Shown in pieces: positions 9,782-19,378 of a DNA stretch of 64,000 nt. Below the pieces are notes generated by a model that was not told where the DNA came from, did not search any database, and worked only from the letters and a program-made list of their open reading frames with translations. The stretch's first letter is position 1; each line of letters starts with the position of its first letter. The translations under genes and the position numbers were made by a program. This DNA is from Luteimonas panaciterrae (GTDB lineage Bacteria > Pseudomonadota > Gammaproteobacteria > Xanthomonadales > Xanthomonadaceae), in assembly GCF_020511115.1 (NCBI RefSeq), contig NZ_JAJAVH010000008.1, forward strand, positions 186,001 through 250,000. Direction: 5' to 3'.

Positions 9782-10543
9782 ATGACCTCCCTGCCGCCCC
9801 CCTCGAAGAAGAAGCTCGGCCTGGTGATCGACCTCGACACCTGCGTCGGCTGCCACGCCTGCGCCACCAGCTGCAAGGAATGGAATGCCGGCGGCATCGC
9901 CGGGCCGCTGACGGACGAACAACCCTACGGCAAGGACCCGAGCGGCGTCTGGTTCAACCGGGTGCATAGCTACGAGCTTCCAGCGCAGGCCGCGGAGCCG
10001 AGCAAACCGGCGCAGCCGGCGATGACGCTGCACTTCCCGCGCTCCTGCCTGCATTGCGAACAGCCCGCCTGCGTCACCGCCTGCCCCACCGGCGCCAGCT
10101 ACAAGCGCGCCGAGGACGGCATCGTGCTGGTCGACGAGGACAAGTGCATCGGCTGCAAGCTGTGCAGCTGGGCCTGCCCGTATGGGGCGCGCGAGTATTC
10201 GCCCGTCGAAGGCGTGATGAAGAAATGCACGCTGTGCGTGGACCGCATCTACAACGAGAACCTCGACGAATCCGAACGCCAGCCCGCTTGCGTGCAGGCC
10301 TGCCCGACGCGCGCGCGGCACTTCGGTGATCTGGCCGACCCGGAATCGAAGGTGTCCAAACTCGTGGCCGAGCGCGGCGGTGTCGATCTGATGCCGCAGC
10401 TGGGATATCAGCCCACGAACAAATATCTGCCGCCGCGGCCACGTCGCGATGGCAGCGACGCTACCGCAGTGACCGACGAGTCGCTGGATGCCAAGGCATT
10501 GCCGACTGCCTTGCGCTGGCTCGATCGGATGCTGTCTCGATGA
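9782..10543 (+). CDS. soeB: 4Fe-4S electron-transfer subunit, SoeB/DmsB-type
   Basis: This 253-residue ferredoxin-like subunit has four cysteine groups able to hold four [4Fe-4S] clusters: CVGCHACATSC near residue 21, CLHCEQPACVTACP near 90, CIGCKLCSWACP near 123 and CTLCVD with QPACVQACP near 150-175. It would pass electrons between the molybdenum subunit and the membrane anchor. The start lies 8 bp after soeA, indicating co-transcription. The downstream spacer to soeC carries a large inverted repeat. Family assignment is firm; the substrate follows from soeA. Confidence 0.9.
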   Translation: MTSLPPPSKKKLGLVIDLDTCVGCHACATSCKEWNAGGIAGPLTDEQPYGKDPSGVWFNRVHSYELPAQAAEPSKPAQPAMTLHFPRSCLHCEQPACVTACPTGASYKRAEDGIVLVDEDKCIGCKLCSWACPYGAREYSPVEGVMKKCTLCVDRIYNENLDESERQPACVQACPTRARHFGDLADPESKVSKLVAERGGVDLMPQLGYQPTNKYLPPRPRRDGSDATAVTDESLDAKALPTALRWLDRMLSR

Positions 10544-10560
10544 GCCGCGACGCCCTTCCC

Positions 10561-10661
10561 CGTCATTCCTGCGAAAGCAGGAATCCAGTGACTTTCGTCC
10601 AGCCGCTCATTGCCGTGCCGATGAGCAAAGACACTGGATTCCTGCTTTCGCAGGAATGACG
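10561..10661. repeat. Perfect 30-bp inverted repeat (REP/BIME-like) inside the soe operon
   Basis: Positions 10561-10590 and 10632-10661 are exact reverse complements, separated by 41 bp. Each arm also contains its own hairpin, TCCTGC-GAAA-GCAGGA. This is the organisation of paired REP-like elements. It sits between soeB and soeC in the transcribed strand, so it would form a strong RNA structure within the operon message. Confidence 0.85.
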
Positions 10662-10683
10662 AGCAAAAAGCCGAGACTTCCGG

Positions 10684-11640
10684 ATGCATCCCGCCTTTTC
10701 CGTCATCGTCTTCACCACGCTCTCCGGCGCCGGCTATGGCCTGATGGTATGGCTCGGCCTGCTGCAACTGTCCGGACGGTTTCCCGCCGACGCCACGCCG
10801 TCATGGCTCTGGGCGGCGCTATTGCTGAAGGCATTGGTGCTGGTGAGCATCGGCCTGCTCAGCTCGACGTTGCATCTGGGAAAACCTGGTCGCGCATGGC
10901 GGGCGTTCTCGCAATGGCGCACTTCATGGCTCTCGCGCGAAGGCGTGATGGCCGTGCTGACCTATTTGCCCGCGATCGCCCTGCTGGCGCCGATCGCCGC
11001 CGAAATATGGACGCCCTATCGCATCGTCTTCACCGCGACGACCATCTCGGTGCTGGTCATCGCACTCGTCGTCTGCGCGCTGCTGACGGTGGTCTGCACA
11101 GCGATGATCTACGCCTCGCTGAAGCCGATCCCCGCATGGCGCCATCCGCTGGTCGTGCCCGGCTATCTCGCCTTCGCGCTGCTCAGCGGCGCGGTGTTGC
11201 TGGCGGCGGCGCAAGCGGTTGTCGATCGCGTGTCGCCGGAAGCCTGCATCGCGATCGCAGTGCTGGCCTTGCTCACCGGCGCTCTGAAGCTGTCGTACTG
11301 GCGCGGCATCGATCGCCAGGCGCTGCCCGCCACGCGAGGCGATGCGATCGGCCTGCCCGGCCGGGAGCCGAGCGTGTTCGAGCGTCCGCACACCGAAGGC
11401 AATTACCTCACCCGCGAAATGGGCTTCGTGCTCGCGCGCAAGCATGCGCGCAAGCTGCGTGTGATCGCGCTGGTGCTGTTCGCCGTGCTGCCGCTGCTAC
11501 TGATGGCGCTCGCGCTGCTGCTCCCCGCGACGGGGATCGGCGCGATGCCAGCCACGGCATTGGCGGTGCTGGCGGGTGCATTCGTCGAGCGCTGGCTGTT
11601 CTTCGCCCAGGCGCGGCACCTGGTGATGCTCTATTACTGA
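10684..11640 (+). CDS. soeC: DmsC-like membrane anchor, SoeC-type
   Basis: This 318-residue polytopic membrane protein has about eight hydrophobic segments starting at residue 1 (FSVIVFTTLSGAGYGLMVWLG). It matches the DmsC/NrfD-like anchor family, which exchanges electrons with the quinone pool. HLGKPGRAWRAF near residue 65 and GNYLTREMGF near residue 240 are typical of the family. With soeA and soeB it completes a membrane-bound cytoplasmic sulfite-oxidising complex. The ribosome-binding site is weak and lies just after the inverted repeat, so expression may be tuned separately. Confidence 0.85.
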   Translation: MHPAFSVIVFTTLSGAGYGLMVWLGLLQLSGRFPADATPSWLWAALLLKALVLVSIGLLSSTLHLGKPGRAWRAFSQWRTSWLSREGVMAVLTYLPAIALLAPIAAEIWTPYRIVFTATTISVLVIALVVCALLTVVCTAMIYASLKPIPAWRHPLVVPGYLAFALLSGAVLLAAAQAVVDRVSPEACIAIAVLALLTGALKLSYWRGIDRQALPATRGDAIGLPGREPSVFERPHTEGNYLTREMGFVLARKHARKLRVIALVLFAVLPLLLMALALLLPATGIGAMPATALAVLAGAFVERWLFFAQARHLVMLYY

Positions 11641-11788
11641 GCGCCAGCGGGCCGACGGATGGCGGAAACTGGGCTTCCGGACACAACGCGCTCTGAATAC
11701 GGATGCTCAAAATGTTAAATCCGTCTTGGAGCCGTCATCCCGGACTGACATAATCCCGGTTCTGTAACCGTTTTCAACAGGTGCGCAC

Positions 11789-12547
11789 GTGTCCGCGGTT
11801 TGGTGGCTGGCGCTCGCCGGCCTACCCGTTTTCCAGCATCCCTTGCCCGAATCTCCGGGCGAGCCGGCGGCGATCGCCCTGGCGGCGGGACGGATTTCGT
11901 TGCGGACTCCCTGTTACGAGCTGGTCTGTCCAGATGCCGAATGGAGCGCCGACACTCCGTGGCTGGCCGTACAGCCGCGCAAGGATGGCCAACTGCCGTC
12001 CCCCCTGGCTTCACCGTTCTCCAAACGCTATGCCGCGTTGAATGCGCCCGTCTCGCGTCGCGTCTGGGTCGAGTCCCAGCTCGACAAGTCCAAGGTCGGG
12101 GCGAGCTATCGTTTTCAGGCGTTGTCCAAGCCGGGAAGCGATCTGCAGGTGCAGCTCGGCACCGGCTACCGATTGCTGAGCTATGACGACAACGCCTGGG
12201 TCGATGCGCCAGTCGCGCGCGGCAGCGTGGTCTATTCGCGGCAAATCAGCCCGGAGATCCGTTTCCAGCAGCAGGCGCAGATCGAAGCCATCCCGAACAA
12301 CACCAATATCCGCCAGACGTTCGGCTTCAACATCGCACTGGCGCCGAAATGGGCGTTGAACTCGGCGGTGGAATTCAGTCGTGACACCGGCTTCAACAGC
12401 ACGCTGGTCCGGCGAACGCTGGGACTGAGCATGCCGCTGGTCTCGCAATGGACGCTGGATTCGGAATTGCGCCGTTACTCCACGACGACGAACAACGGCG
12501 ACCAGGCCTACACCGAAGGCTCGATGAATTTCCGCTACGCGTTCTGA
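11789..12547 (+). CDS. Outer-membrane beta-barrel protein, DUF481-like
   Basis: This protein of about 252 residues starts at GTG 11789. The N-terminus is hydrophobic (VWWLALAGLPVF), and an alternative upstream start cannot be excluded. The C-terminal 150 residues alternate polar and aromatic residues in barrel-like strands (GASYRFQAL, QLGTGYRLLSY, TFGFNIALAP, SMNFRYAF). The chain ends in Phe, the classical outer-membrane insertion signal. This resembles DUF481 or YdiY-type proteins. It runs convergently to hemC with only 12 bp between the stops. Confidence 0.7.
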   Translation: MSAVWWLALAGLPVFQHPLPESPGEPAAIALAAGRISLRTPCYELVCPDAEWSADTPWLAVQPRKDGQLPSPLASPFSKRYAALNAPVSRRVWVESQLDKSKVGASYRFQALSKPGSDLQVQLGTGYRLLSYDDNAWVDAPVARGSVVYSRQISPEIRFQQQAQIEAIPNNTNIRQTFGFNIALAPKWALNSAVEFSRDTGFNSTLVRRTLGLSMPLVSQWTLDSELRRYSTTTNNGDQAYTEGSMNFRYAF

Positions 12548-12559
12548 TCCGGCACGCCG

Positions 12560-13474
12560 TCAGTGCGGCGGCAGGAAACGCGCGGCGCCGGCATCGAGCA
12601 GGCGTTGCGCGACCGCTTTTCCAAGCGCATCGGCCTCGGCCACCGTCGCCTGCGCCTGCGCGCGCACGACCTCGCCCGTGGTGGCATCGCCCACCAATCC
12701 CTGCAGCGACAAGGCCTCGCCTTCCAGAAAGGCCAGCGCCGCCACCGGCACGTGACAGCTGCCGTGCAGCGCGCGATTCATGGCGCGCTCGGCTTCGACG
12801 CGAAGCCGCGTCGGCGTGTCATCAAGCACGGCGCACAACGCGCGGATGCGGGCATCGTCGTCACGGCACTCGATGGCGATGGCACCCTGCGCCGGCGCCG
12901 GCAGCCAGTCCGGCGCTTCCAGTCGCACGCGGATGCGATCGGCGAATCCGAGCCGGTCCAGGCCCGCGCAGGCCAGCACGATGGCGTCGTATTCGCCGGC
13001 ATCGAGCTTGCCCAGGCGCGTGTTGACGTTGCCGCGCAGATCGACGAGTTGCAGATCGGCGCGACGCGCGCGCAGCTGTGCCTGACGCCGCAACGACGAC
13101 GTGCCCACACGGGCGCCGCGCGGCAAGGCATCGAGATTTTCGAAGCGGGCGCTGACGAAGGCATCGGCATGATCGGCACGCTCGAGGATCGCCGGCAGCG
13201 CGAACGGCGCATCCAGTTCCATCGGCACATCCTTGAGCGAATGCACCGCGCAATCGGCCTCGCCGCGCAGCATCGCCAGCTCCAGCTCCTTCAGGAACAG
13301 GCCCTTGCCGCCGATCGCCGCCAGCGAACGGTCCAGCACCTCGTCGCCGCGCGTGGACATCGGTACCAGTACCACCTCCAGATCGGGATGGGCGGCGCGC
13401 AGGCGCGCGGCGACGTGCTCGCTCTGCCAGAGCGCGAGCGGGCTTTTTCGGGTGGCGATACGGAGCAGGCTCAT
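12560..13474 (-). CDS. hemC: Hydroxymethylbilane synthase (porphobilinogen deaminase)
   Basis: This 304-residue enzyme condenses four porphobilinogen molecules into hydroxymethylbilane in heme and siroheme synthesis. The start chosen is ATG 13474 ([17 protein letters not shown]), the standard N-terminus of the family; the frame is open nine codons further. [10 protein letters not shown], the substrate-binding HSLKDVP, RRQAQL and RGNVNTRL are present. Cys240 in HGSC carries the dipyrromethane cofactor. It lies directly downstream of algR, an arrangement conserved in Pseudomonas and xanthomonads. Confidence 0.95.
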   Translation of the reverse strand: MSLLRIATRKSPLALWQSEHVAARLRAAHPDLEVVLVPMSTRGDEVLDRSLAAIGGKGLFLKELELAMLRGEADCAVHSLKDVPMELDAPFALPAILERADHADAFVSARFENLDALPRGARVGTSSLRRQAQLRARRADLQLVDLRGNVNTRLGKLDAGEYDAIVLACAGLDRLGFADRIRVRLEAPDWLPAPAQGAIAIECRDDDARIRALCAVLDDTPTRLRVEAERAMNRALHGSCHVPVAALAFLEGEALSLQGLVGDATTGEVVRAQAQATVAEADALGKAVAQRLLDAGAARFLPPH

Positions 13475-13561
13475 CCCGGCATTATCCGTGATCAGCCGCA
13501 CACACGGTGTAGAGAGCGAGCCCGCCTCCGCTTGCGGGGGCGGGCTTCAAGGCACGCAAGC

Positions 13562-14299
13562 TCAGAGATGCCGGATGGTCTCGCGCAGATTCGCCACGCA
13601 GCGCCGGCTGACCTCCAGCGGCTGCTTGCCGTGGCGCAAGATCGCGTGCACGTGGCCCTCGGCGTCGCGCTTGAGCTCGACGAACTCGTGCCGCGCGACC
13701 AGGCAGTTGCGATGGATGCGCACGAAGCGGTCGGAGAATTCCTCCTCCAGCGACTTCAGCGATTCCTCGACCAGATCCTCGCCGCGCGCGTGGTGTACCA
13801 CCACGTACTTCTCTTCCGCCTGCAGGTAGTGCACGTCCTCGATCGGAATCAGGCGCAGGCTGCCGCGCAGGCGCGCACACAGATGGCTGCGCGACTTGCC
13901 GGCGCGAGCGCCGTGCCCGTCGGTACCGCGGGCACGGCCGGCGATGAAGGTGCGGGCGCGGTCGAGCGCGGCCTGCAGACGTTCCGGACGCACCGGCTTG
14001 ACCAGATAGTCCACCGCCGCGGCCTCGAACGCCGACAACGCATGCGCATCGTAGGCGGTGCAGAACACCACCGCCGGGCGCGGTTCGAAAGCGGCGAGAT
14101 GACGCGCCGCCTCGAGGCCGTCGATACCGGGCATGGCGATGTCGAGCAGCACCAGATCGGCATCGAACTCGGCGCAGGCCTGCAAGGCTTCGCGGCCGTC
14201 GCCAGCCTCGGCCACCAACTGCACGCCCGGCTGCGCGGCCAGCATCTGGCGCAGGCGATCGCGTGCCAGCGGCTCGTCGTCGGCGATGACTACCTTCAC
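13562..14299 (-). CDS. algR: LytTR-family response regulator, AlgR-type
   Basis: This protein of about 245 residues reads from a GTG at 14299, preceded by GAGG with good spacing. The receiver domain (1-120) has the acidic pair in IADDEP, the phosphoacceptor Asp53 in LLDIAMPG and Lys101 in LVKP. A LytTR DNA-binding domain (about 145-240) contains IHRNCLV. AlgR-type regulators control exopolysaccharide, motility and virulence genes by binding DNA upstream of targets. The usual membrane kinase gene algZ is not adjacent; an esterase gene occupies its place. hemC follows downstream. Confidence 0.9.
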   Translation of the reverse strand: MKVVIADDEPLARDRLRQMLAAQPGVQLVAEAGDGREALQACAEFDADLVLLDIAMPGIDGLEAARHLAAFEPRPAVVFCTAYDAHALSAFEAAAVDYLVKPVRPERLQAALDRARTFIAGRARGTDGHGARAGKSRSHLCARLRGSLRLIPIEDVHYLQAEEKYVVVHHARGEDLVEESLKSLEEEFSDRFVRIHRNCLVARHEFVELKRDAEGHVHAILRHGKQPLEVSRRCVANLRETIRHL

Positions 14300-14383
14300 C
14301 CAAACACCCTCATGTCGAGGCCCCGTTGCAGACGATAGTAGCCATCCGGCCGCGCGCAAGCCATCCGCGCGGCGCGCAATGCG

Positions 14384-15067
14384 TCAAGCTTCCGTCAGGC
14401 GCTGTGACAACCAGCCGCCAAGGTCCTGAATTTCCTCGGCACACACCGAATGCGGCATGCGGTAAGGATGCCAGTCGACCTGGAAACCGAGTTTGCGCAG
14501 CAACGCGGCGCTCTGCTCGCCGGCCCCGAACGGCACCACCGGGTCCTGCGTGCCGTGGGCCATGAACACCGGCTGCGTCCGCGCGCCATCGTTCAGCGCC
14601 GCTGCCGCGTTAGCGGCACCGGGCAGATAGGTCGACAGCCCGATCAGGCCGGCCAGCGGCGTGCCGCGACGCAAACCGGCGCTCAGCGCGATCGCGCCGC
14701 CTTGCGAGAAGCCGGCGAGGAAGATGCGCTCGGCCGGAATACCGCGCTCGATCTCGTTGTCGATCAGCGTTTCGACCTGCGCCACCGATGCGTCGACGCC
14801 TTCTTGATCGGCGCGATTGGCCAGATCGAGATCGAGCCAGTCGAGAGCACGGATGTCGTACCAGGCCCGCATGCGCACGCCGTTGTTGATCGTCACCGCG
14901 CGCACGGGCGCGTGCGGGAACACGAAGCGGATCGCCGGCCAGTCGCCGCGCACCAGTTCCGGCACGATCGGCGCGAAATCGTGGCCGTCGGCACCGAGGC
15001 CGTGCAGCCAGATCACGCTGTAGCGCGGCGCGGGGCCGGTTTCTTGTTCGATGGTGTCGAGGAGCAT
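14384..15067 (-). CDS. Phospholipase/carboxylesterase family esterase
   Basis: This 227-residue cytosolic alpha/beta hydrolase belongs to the acyl-protein-thioesterase-like carboxylesterase family. It has the early motif VIWLHGLGADGHDF, the nucleophile elbow GFSQG with Ser near residue 115, Asp in GTQDPVVP and His in RMPHSV. The start ATG 15067 (MLLDTIEQETG) matches the usual family N-terminus; an ATG five codons upstream is possible. Such enzymes hydrolyse short-chain esters or lysophospholipids. It is transcribed toward algR and may share a transcript with it. Confidence 0.88.
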   Translation of the reverse strand: MLLDTIEQETGPAPRYSVIWLHGLGADGHDFAPIVPELVRGDWPAIRFVFPHAPVRAVTINNGVRMRAWYDIRALDWLDLDLANRADQEGVDASVAQVETLIDNEIERGIPAERIFLAGFSQGGAIALSAGLRRGTPLAGLIGLSTYLPGAANAAAALNDGARTQPVFMAHGTQDPVVPFGAGEQSAALLRKLGFQVDWHPYRMPHSVCAEEIQDLGGWLSQRLTEA

Positions 15068-15112
15068 GCGGGACGAAAGCAATGGTGGGCGGGAAAGCGT
15101 AACCGCTTTTGC

Positions 15113-17026
15113 CTACTGTTTTGTCCGTTCCTCGGCGCGCAACGCACTGGCACGCACCAGCACCTCCGGCGGATTCAACTCTTCCGGCGTGCAGAAGATG
15201 CGATGCCGGCGCAGCCACTGCCCCGGCGCGAACGCCGAGGTCAGGATCACGATCGGGATCGACAACACCAGCCCGAGGATCACCGGCGCCATCCACGCCG
15301 CCAATCCCGGTGAGACCAGATAAGTGGCGACGCCGGCCACCGCGCCGAACAGCGTCAGTCCGCCATAGCTGCGCAGCAGGCTCGACAGCGGCAAGCTGCC
15401 ATCGTCGCGGCGCTGCGATTCCCAGCCCGAATCACGACCCGCCAGCACCTCGGCCACGCCGCGCGACTGTACGTACATCGTCACCGGCGCCATCAGCGCG
15501 GCCAGCACGGTTTCCAGCAGCATCGCGATGAAGGCGCGCACGAAGCCACCGCAGCCACGGCGCATGTCGCGATCGAACATCGTGGCGATGAACCCCATCA
15601 ACTTCGGCGACAGCAGCATCGTCATGGTGATTATGAACACCCAGATGAAGCGCTGCGGGTCCTGCTCGCGCCAGTATGCCGTGGGCGAAAATGCGGGGAT
15701 CACGAAATTGCCCCACGCGAAACCCGCGTGCACCAGCGGAATCGCAAGACCGACCAGCATCAGCATCGCCCACATCGGCGCGGTGAAGTAATGGCCGATG
15801 CCGATCAGCAGATGCCAGCGATTGACCCAGTGCAGCCCACGCGCCGGCAACACCGCGCCATGCTGCAGATTGCCCTGGCACCAGCGGCGATCGCGGACCA
15901 GCATGTCGGTGAGCGAGGGCGGGCCTTCCTCGTAACTGCCCTGCAGACCGGGAATCATGTGCAGCGCCCAGCCACCGCGACGCAGCAGCGCGGCCTCGAC
16001 GAAGTCGTGGCTGAGCACGGTGCCACGGAACGGCTTCACGCCGCGCAGCTCCGGCAAGCCCGCGCACTCGGCGAAGGCGCGCGTGCGGATCAGCGCGTTG
16101 TGGCCCCAGTAGTTGCTCTCGGCGCCATGCCACCAGGCCACGCCGTAGGCGATTACCGGTCCGTACACGCGTCCCGCGAACTGCTGCATGCGCGCGAACA
16201 GCGTGCCGCCGTTGACGATCACCGGCAATGTCTGGATCAGCGCGACGTCTTCGTGCCGCTCCATCGCACCGGCGAGCCGGACGATGGTCTCGCCGGTCAT
16301 CAGGCTGTCGGCATCGAGAATGAGAAAATGCGGATACGCCGCGCCCCAGCGCCGCACCCAGTCGGCGATGTTGCCGGCCTTGCGCTCGTGGTTGTTCTCG
16401 CGCAGGCGGTAGTAGACGCGCGCATCCGCGCCGAGCCGGGCACGCAGCACATCGAAGGCGGCCGCCTCGGCCGCCTGGATCTCCGGCTTGCGCGTGTCGC
16501 TGAGCACGAAGAAATCGAAATGCGCGAGCCGGCCCGTGGCCGCCACCGATTCGTAGATCGCCTGCAGGCCCGCGAGCAGGCGCTCGGGGTCTTCGTTGTA
16601 GGTCGGCATCAGCAGCGCGGTGCGCGTGCCCAGCGTCGGCAACGGTTCCTTCGCGGACAGGCCCAGGCGCGCGCGCCTGCGCGAGAGCACCAGCACGAAG
16701 CCCGCGAGCGCGCCGACGAAGGACTGCACGATCCAGGCGAACAGCAGGATGAACAGCGCCAACAACGAACCTTCCAGCACATCGATGCCGTCGCCGCGCA
16801 ACAGCCACCAGATCTGATAGGCCGCGATCAACGTCAGCAACACCGCGCTGCCGATCACCGCGAAGCGGCGCCAGAACATGCCGTTCGGCGTGGTTGGCAA
16901 CACACGGTTGCGCAAGCGGCCGGCGCTCAGCGTCTGCACCGGCATCGCCATCGGCGCTTCCGGCGGCAAGGTCGGTGGCGGCATGCCTTGCCGCGGCGGC
17001 AGCGGCGTACTCATCGTCACGCTCAT
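15113..17026 (-). CDS. opgH: Glucans biosynthesis glucosyltransferase H
   Basis: This 637-residue inner-membrane GT2 glucosyltransferase makes the beta-1,2-linked backbone of osmoregulated periplasmic glucans. Transmembrane segments at about 45-65 and 78-105 precede the cytoplasmic catalytic domain with PTYNED, DADS and the acceptor motif RRWCQGN. Several C-terminal membrane spans follow. The start is an ATG overlapping the opgG stop as ATGA, so the genes are translationally coupled. The frame is open upstream inside opgG, but that extension is not family-like. Loss of opgGH typically affects osmotic adaptation and virulence. Confidence 0.93.
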   Translation of the reverse strand: MSVTMSTPLPPRQGMPPPTLPPEAPMAMPVQTLSAGRLRNRVLPTTPNGMFWRRFAVIGSAVLLTLIAAYQIWWLLRGDGIDVLEGSLLALFILLFAWIVQSFVGALAGFVLVLSRRRARLGLSAKEPLPTLGTRTALLMPTYNEDPERLLAGLQAIYESVAATGRLAHFDFFVLSDTRKPEIQAAEAAAFDVLRARLGADARVYYRLRENNHERKAGNIADWVRRWGAAYPHFLILDADSLMTGETIVRLAGAMERHEDVALIQTLPVIVNGGTLFARMQQFAGRVYGPVIAYGVAWWHGAESNYWGHNALIRTRAFAECAGLPELRGVKPFRGTVLSHDFVEAALLRRGGWALHMIPGLQGSYEEGPPSLTDMLVRDRRWCQGNLQHGAVLPARGLHWVNRWHLLIGIGHYFTAPMWAMLMLVGLAIPLVHAGFAWGNFVIPAFSPTAYWREQDPQRFIWVFIITMTMLLSPKLMGFIATMFDRDMRRGCGGFVRAFIAMLLETVLAALMAPVTMYVQSRGVAEVLAGRDSGWESQRRDDGSLPLSSLLRSYGGLTLFGAVAGVATYLVSPGLAAWMAPVILGLVLSIPIVILTSAFAPGQWLRRHRIFCTPEELNPPEVLVRASALRAEERTKQ

Positions 17027-18570
17027 GCCAGCCACCGGTACAGCCAGGTTTCCGTCAGAGGCCCTTGCTTGTCGAGCAAGCGCGCGCGCAGTTCGATCGC
17101 ACGTGCTTCGCCCGGCTGCAATTCGAAGCTGAGCCGCCATCCGCGCTGATGGCGATACGCGACCGCGTTGCGCACGGTGCCGTGCGATGCCGTCGCCTCG
17201 ATTTGCGGCTCCGCGTCTTCCGGCAGATTCATCAGACGCCCGCCGGCCAGGTCGATCACGATCAGGCGCGCACCCGCCTTCGCGGCGCGACCGATGCGGG
17301 TACCGGCCACGCGCGCCAGCTGCGGCTGCCAGGCATGATCCCGGCACCAGTGCAGGCGATAGCGCCAGCGATGCTCGCGACCCGCGGCGAGCGGTTCGCG
17401 CGGACGCCAGAAGGCGACGATGTTGTCGCTGTATTCGTTCGGCGTCGGTATTTCCACCAAATGCACTTCGCCTTCACCCCAGTCGCCCACCGGCTCGACC
17501 CAGAGACCGGGCCGGTTCTGATAATTGGCCTCGGCATCCATGTAGTCGGCGTAATCGCGTTTGCGCTGCATCAGTCCGAAGCCGCGCGGATCGCGATCCT
17601 GGAAGCCGCTGTGCTGCAACGCCCTCGGGTTCTGCAGCTGGCGCCAAGCCTGCTCGCCGTTGCCGTTGCCGTTGAGCAGGGCGAGACCATCGGAATCATG
17701 CACTGCCGGGCGGTAATCGTCGATGCCGAGGCGATCGCTCGCATCGAAATCGAACATGCTGGTGAGCGGCGCGATGCCCGCTTTCGCGAGGGGAACGCGT
17801 GGATACAGCCGTAGATCGACATCGAATACCGTTTCCACGCCAGGCGTAATGCGGAAGCGCATCGCCGCCGCCGTGCTCGGGCTGTCGAGCAGCGCGTGCA
17901 CCACGATCGCATCGGCGCCCGCGGCCGGCTGTTCCAGCCAGAACGCCTTGAAAACGGGGAATTCCTCCGGCCCCGGCTGCTCGCCCGTGCCCAGCGCCAA
18001 TCCGCGCGCGGAGAGGCCGTAGCTCAAGCCTTTCGCCACCGCGCGGAAATAGCTGGCGCCGAGGAAAGCACAGATTTCGTCGAAATAGTCTGGGCGATTG
18101 AGCGGCGCATGCAGACGGAATCCGGCGAAGCCGAGATCGCCGACATCCGCATCACGCAACGCGGGCCGCGGCGCGTAGTCGAACAGGTCAGTCGAGAACG
18201 CGAACGGCGTCACTTTGCCACCGTTCACCACGTAGATATCGACGCGCTCCTTGAACAGGAACCCGCGATGAAAGAACTGCGCCTGGAACGGCGGGCTCTT
18301 GAGCGGCGAGCCCTGCTCGCGCCACAACGCGCGCGCCGGGCGATAGCGGAAATCGCGATAGGCGTCGTAGCCGAGCTTCTCCAGGGCTTCCGGCAGGCGC
18401 CGATCCGGCGGCCGATAAGCACTCGCGGCCAATGCCTTCGCCTGCGCGGCGACGGTGTCGTCGTTGAAGCCGTTGCTGCTCGCCGACGCTGCTGAAACCG
18501 TTTTCAGATCACCGGCCAGCGCGGTCAAGGGCAACGACAATCCCGCCAACACCACTTCGCGACGACGCAC
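17023..18570 (-). CDS. opgG: Periplasmic glucan biosynthesis protein, MdoG/OpgD family, Tat-type leader
   Basis: This 515-residue periplasmic protein reads from a GTG at 18570 preceded by AGAAGGAG. The N-terminus [20 protein letters not shown] is a twin-arginine leader, as in OpgD rather than the Sec-exported OpgG. The body is the MdoG beta-sandwich (for example [21 protein letters not shown] near residue 90 and [15 protein letters not shown] near 375). It shapes or branches the glucan made by OpgH. The last codons overlap opgH. The name opgD would be equally defensible given the leader. Confidence 0.9.
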   Translation of the reverse strand: MRRREVVLAGLSLPLTALAGDLKTVSAASASSNGFNDDTVAAQAKALAASAYRPPDRRLPEALEKLGYDAYRDFRYRPARALWREQGSPLKSPPFQAQFFHRGFLFKERVDIYVVNGGKVTPFAFSTDLFDYAPRPALRDADVGDLGFAGFRLHAPLNRPDYFDEICAFLGASYFRAVAKGLSYGLSARGLALGTGEQPGPEEFPVFKAFWLEQPAAGADAIVVHALLDSPSTAAAMRFRITPGVETVFDVDLRLYPRVPLAKAGIAPLTSMFDFDASDRLGIDDYRPAVHDSDGLALLNGNGNGEQAWRQLQNPRALQHSGFQDRDPRGFGLMQRKRDYADYMDAEANYQNRPGLWVEPVGDWGEGEVHLVEIPTPNEYSDNIVAFWRPREPLAAGREHRWRYRLHWCRDHAWQPQLARVAGTRIGRAAKAGARLIVIDLAGGRLMNLPEDAEPQIEATASHGTVRNAVAYRHQRGWRLSFELQPGEARAIELRARLLDKQGPLTETWLYRWLA

Positions 18571-18803
18571 GCGGACTCCTTCTCGATAGCGATCGCGCAC
18601 TATACGGAGCCGATCCGCAGCAAAACGTAAATCCGGGGCCGCGCGGCCGTTGCGGTACAGGTCTCAGTTCGTTCGCACGCGCCGGCAACGCAGGCATCGC
18701 GAAATCGATGAAGGCACGAACGCGCGGCACGTATCGCATGCCGTGCATCTGGAAATGGTTCGCTCCGCTGATCCGCCGAAAGCGGCGAGCGGCGTGGATC
18801 GAC

Positions 18804-19286
18804 TCAGTCGATGCGGAACACGCGCGGCTTCGGCATGTCCTCGTCCACCTGCAGGAACCAGCGCCCGGCGATGCCCGGCACGACCACCACGTCCGGCGCC
18901 TGCAGCGGCTTGCGCAGCTTCATCTCGCCCTTGAGCACCTGCCAGCGCTGGCCATTCTCGAGTTCGAACACGGTGCCTGGGCCCCATTCGCTCACGCTGC
19001 CCTTCAGGCGGCTCTTGATGGGACCGTCCTCCAGGCCGATCAGCGAGGATGCGCCCATCCCCTGCCGCTGGCGGATTTCTTCCGCGACGGGCTTGCGCGC
19101 GCTCGCGTCTTTCTGGGCGGCTTCGCGCAACATGCTGTTGAGCAGCGTGAGCTGCTCCGGGGTGAGGTTGACCTCGCGCAGTTGTTCCGGCGTCAGCCGC
19201 TTCTCGATCTCGACGTAGGACTGCTGCGCCATCGCAGCAAAAGAAGCAAACAGCATCGCCACCACAAGACCGCTTTTCTTCAACAT
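18804..19286 (-). CDS. Hypothetical secreted protein
   Basis: This 160-residue protein reads from ATG 19286 with a strong AGGAG eight bases upstream. A Sec signal peptide (MLKKSGLVVAMLFASFAAMAQ) precedes a short helical region with two LTPEQL repeats near residues 31 and 42. A small beta domain follows (SRLKGSVSEWGPGTVFELENG, WQVLKGEM). Similar proteins are common in xanthomonads and have no known function. It is probably periplasmic. The 233-bp spacer to opgG on its downstream side is long enough for an independent opgG promoter. Confidence 0.75.
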   Translation of the reverse strand: MLKKSGLVVAMLFASFAAMAQQSYVEIEKRLTPEQLREVNLTPEQLTLLNSMLREAAQKDASARKPVAEEIRQRQGMGASSLIGLEDGPIKSRLKGSVSEWGPGTVFELENGQRWQVLKGEMKLRKPLQAPDVVVVPGIAGRWFLQVDEDMPKPRVFRID

Positions 19287-19378
19287 CGCTCGTCTCCTCA
19301 TTCCCGCCGGACGCATCGCCCGGCATCGCCATCGACCGAAACTGATCAATTCTGCCCGGCTTTCATGTCGGATTTGCG

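Noticed and set aside
12563..14338. 591-codon plus-strand frame over hemC and algR
   Set aside because: Both minus-strand genes are unmistakable, and the frame lacks any motif.
17027..17347. N-terminal extension of opgH into opgG
   Set aside because: The upstream part is not family-like, and the ATGA overlap with the opgG stop gives a normal coupled start.
18664..18803. Short open frames between opgG and the secreted protein gene
   Set aside because: They continue shadow frames and have no ribosome-binding sites; the spacer is better read as an opgG promoter.
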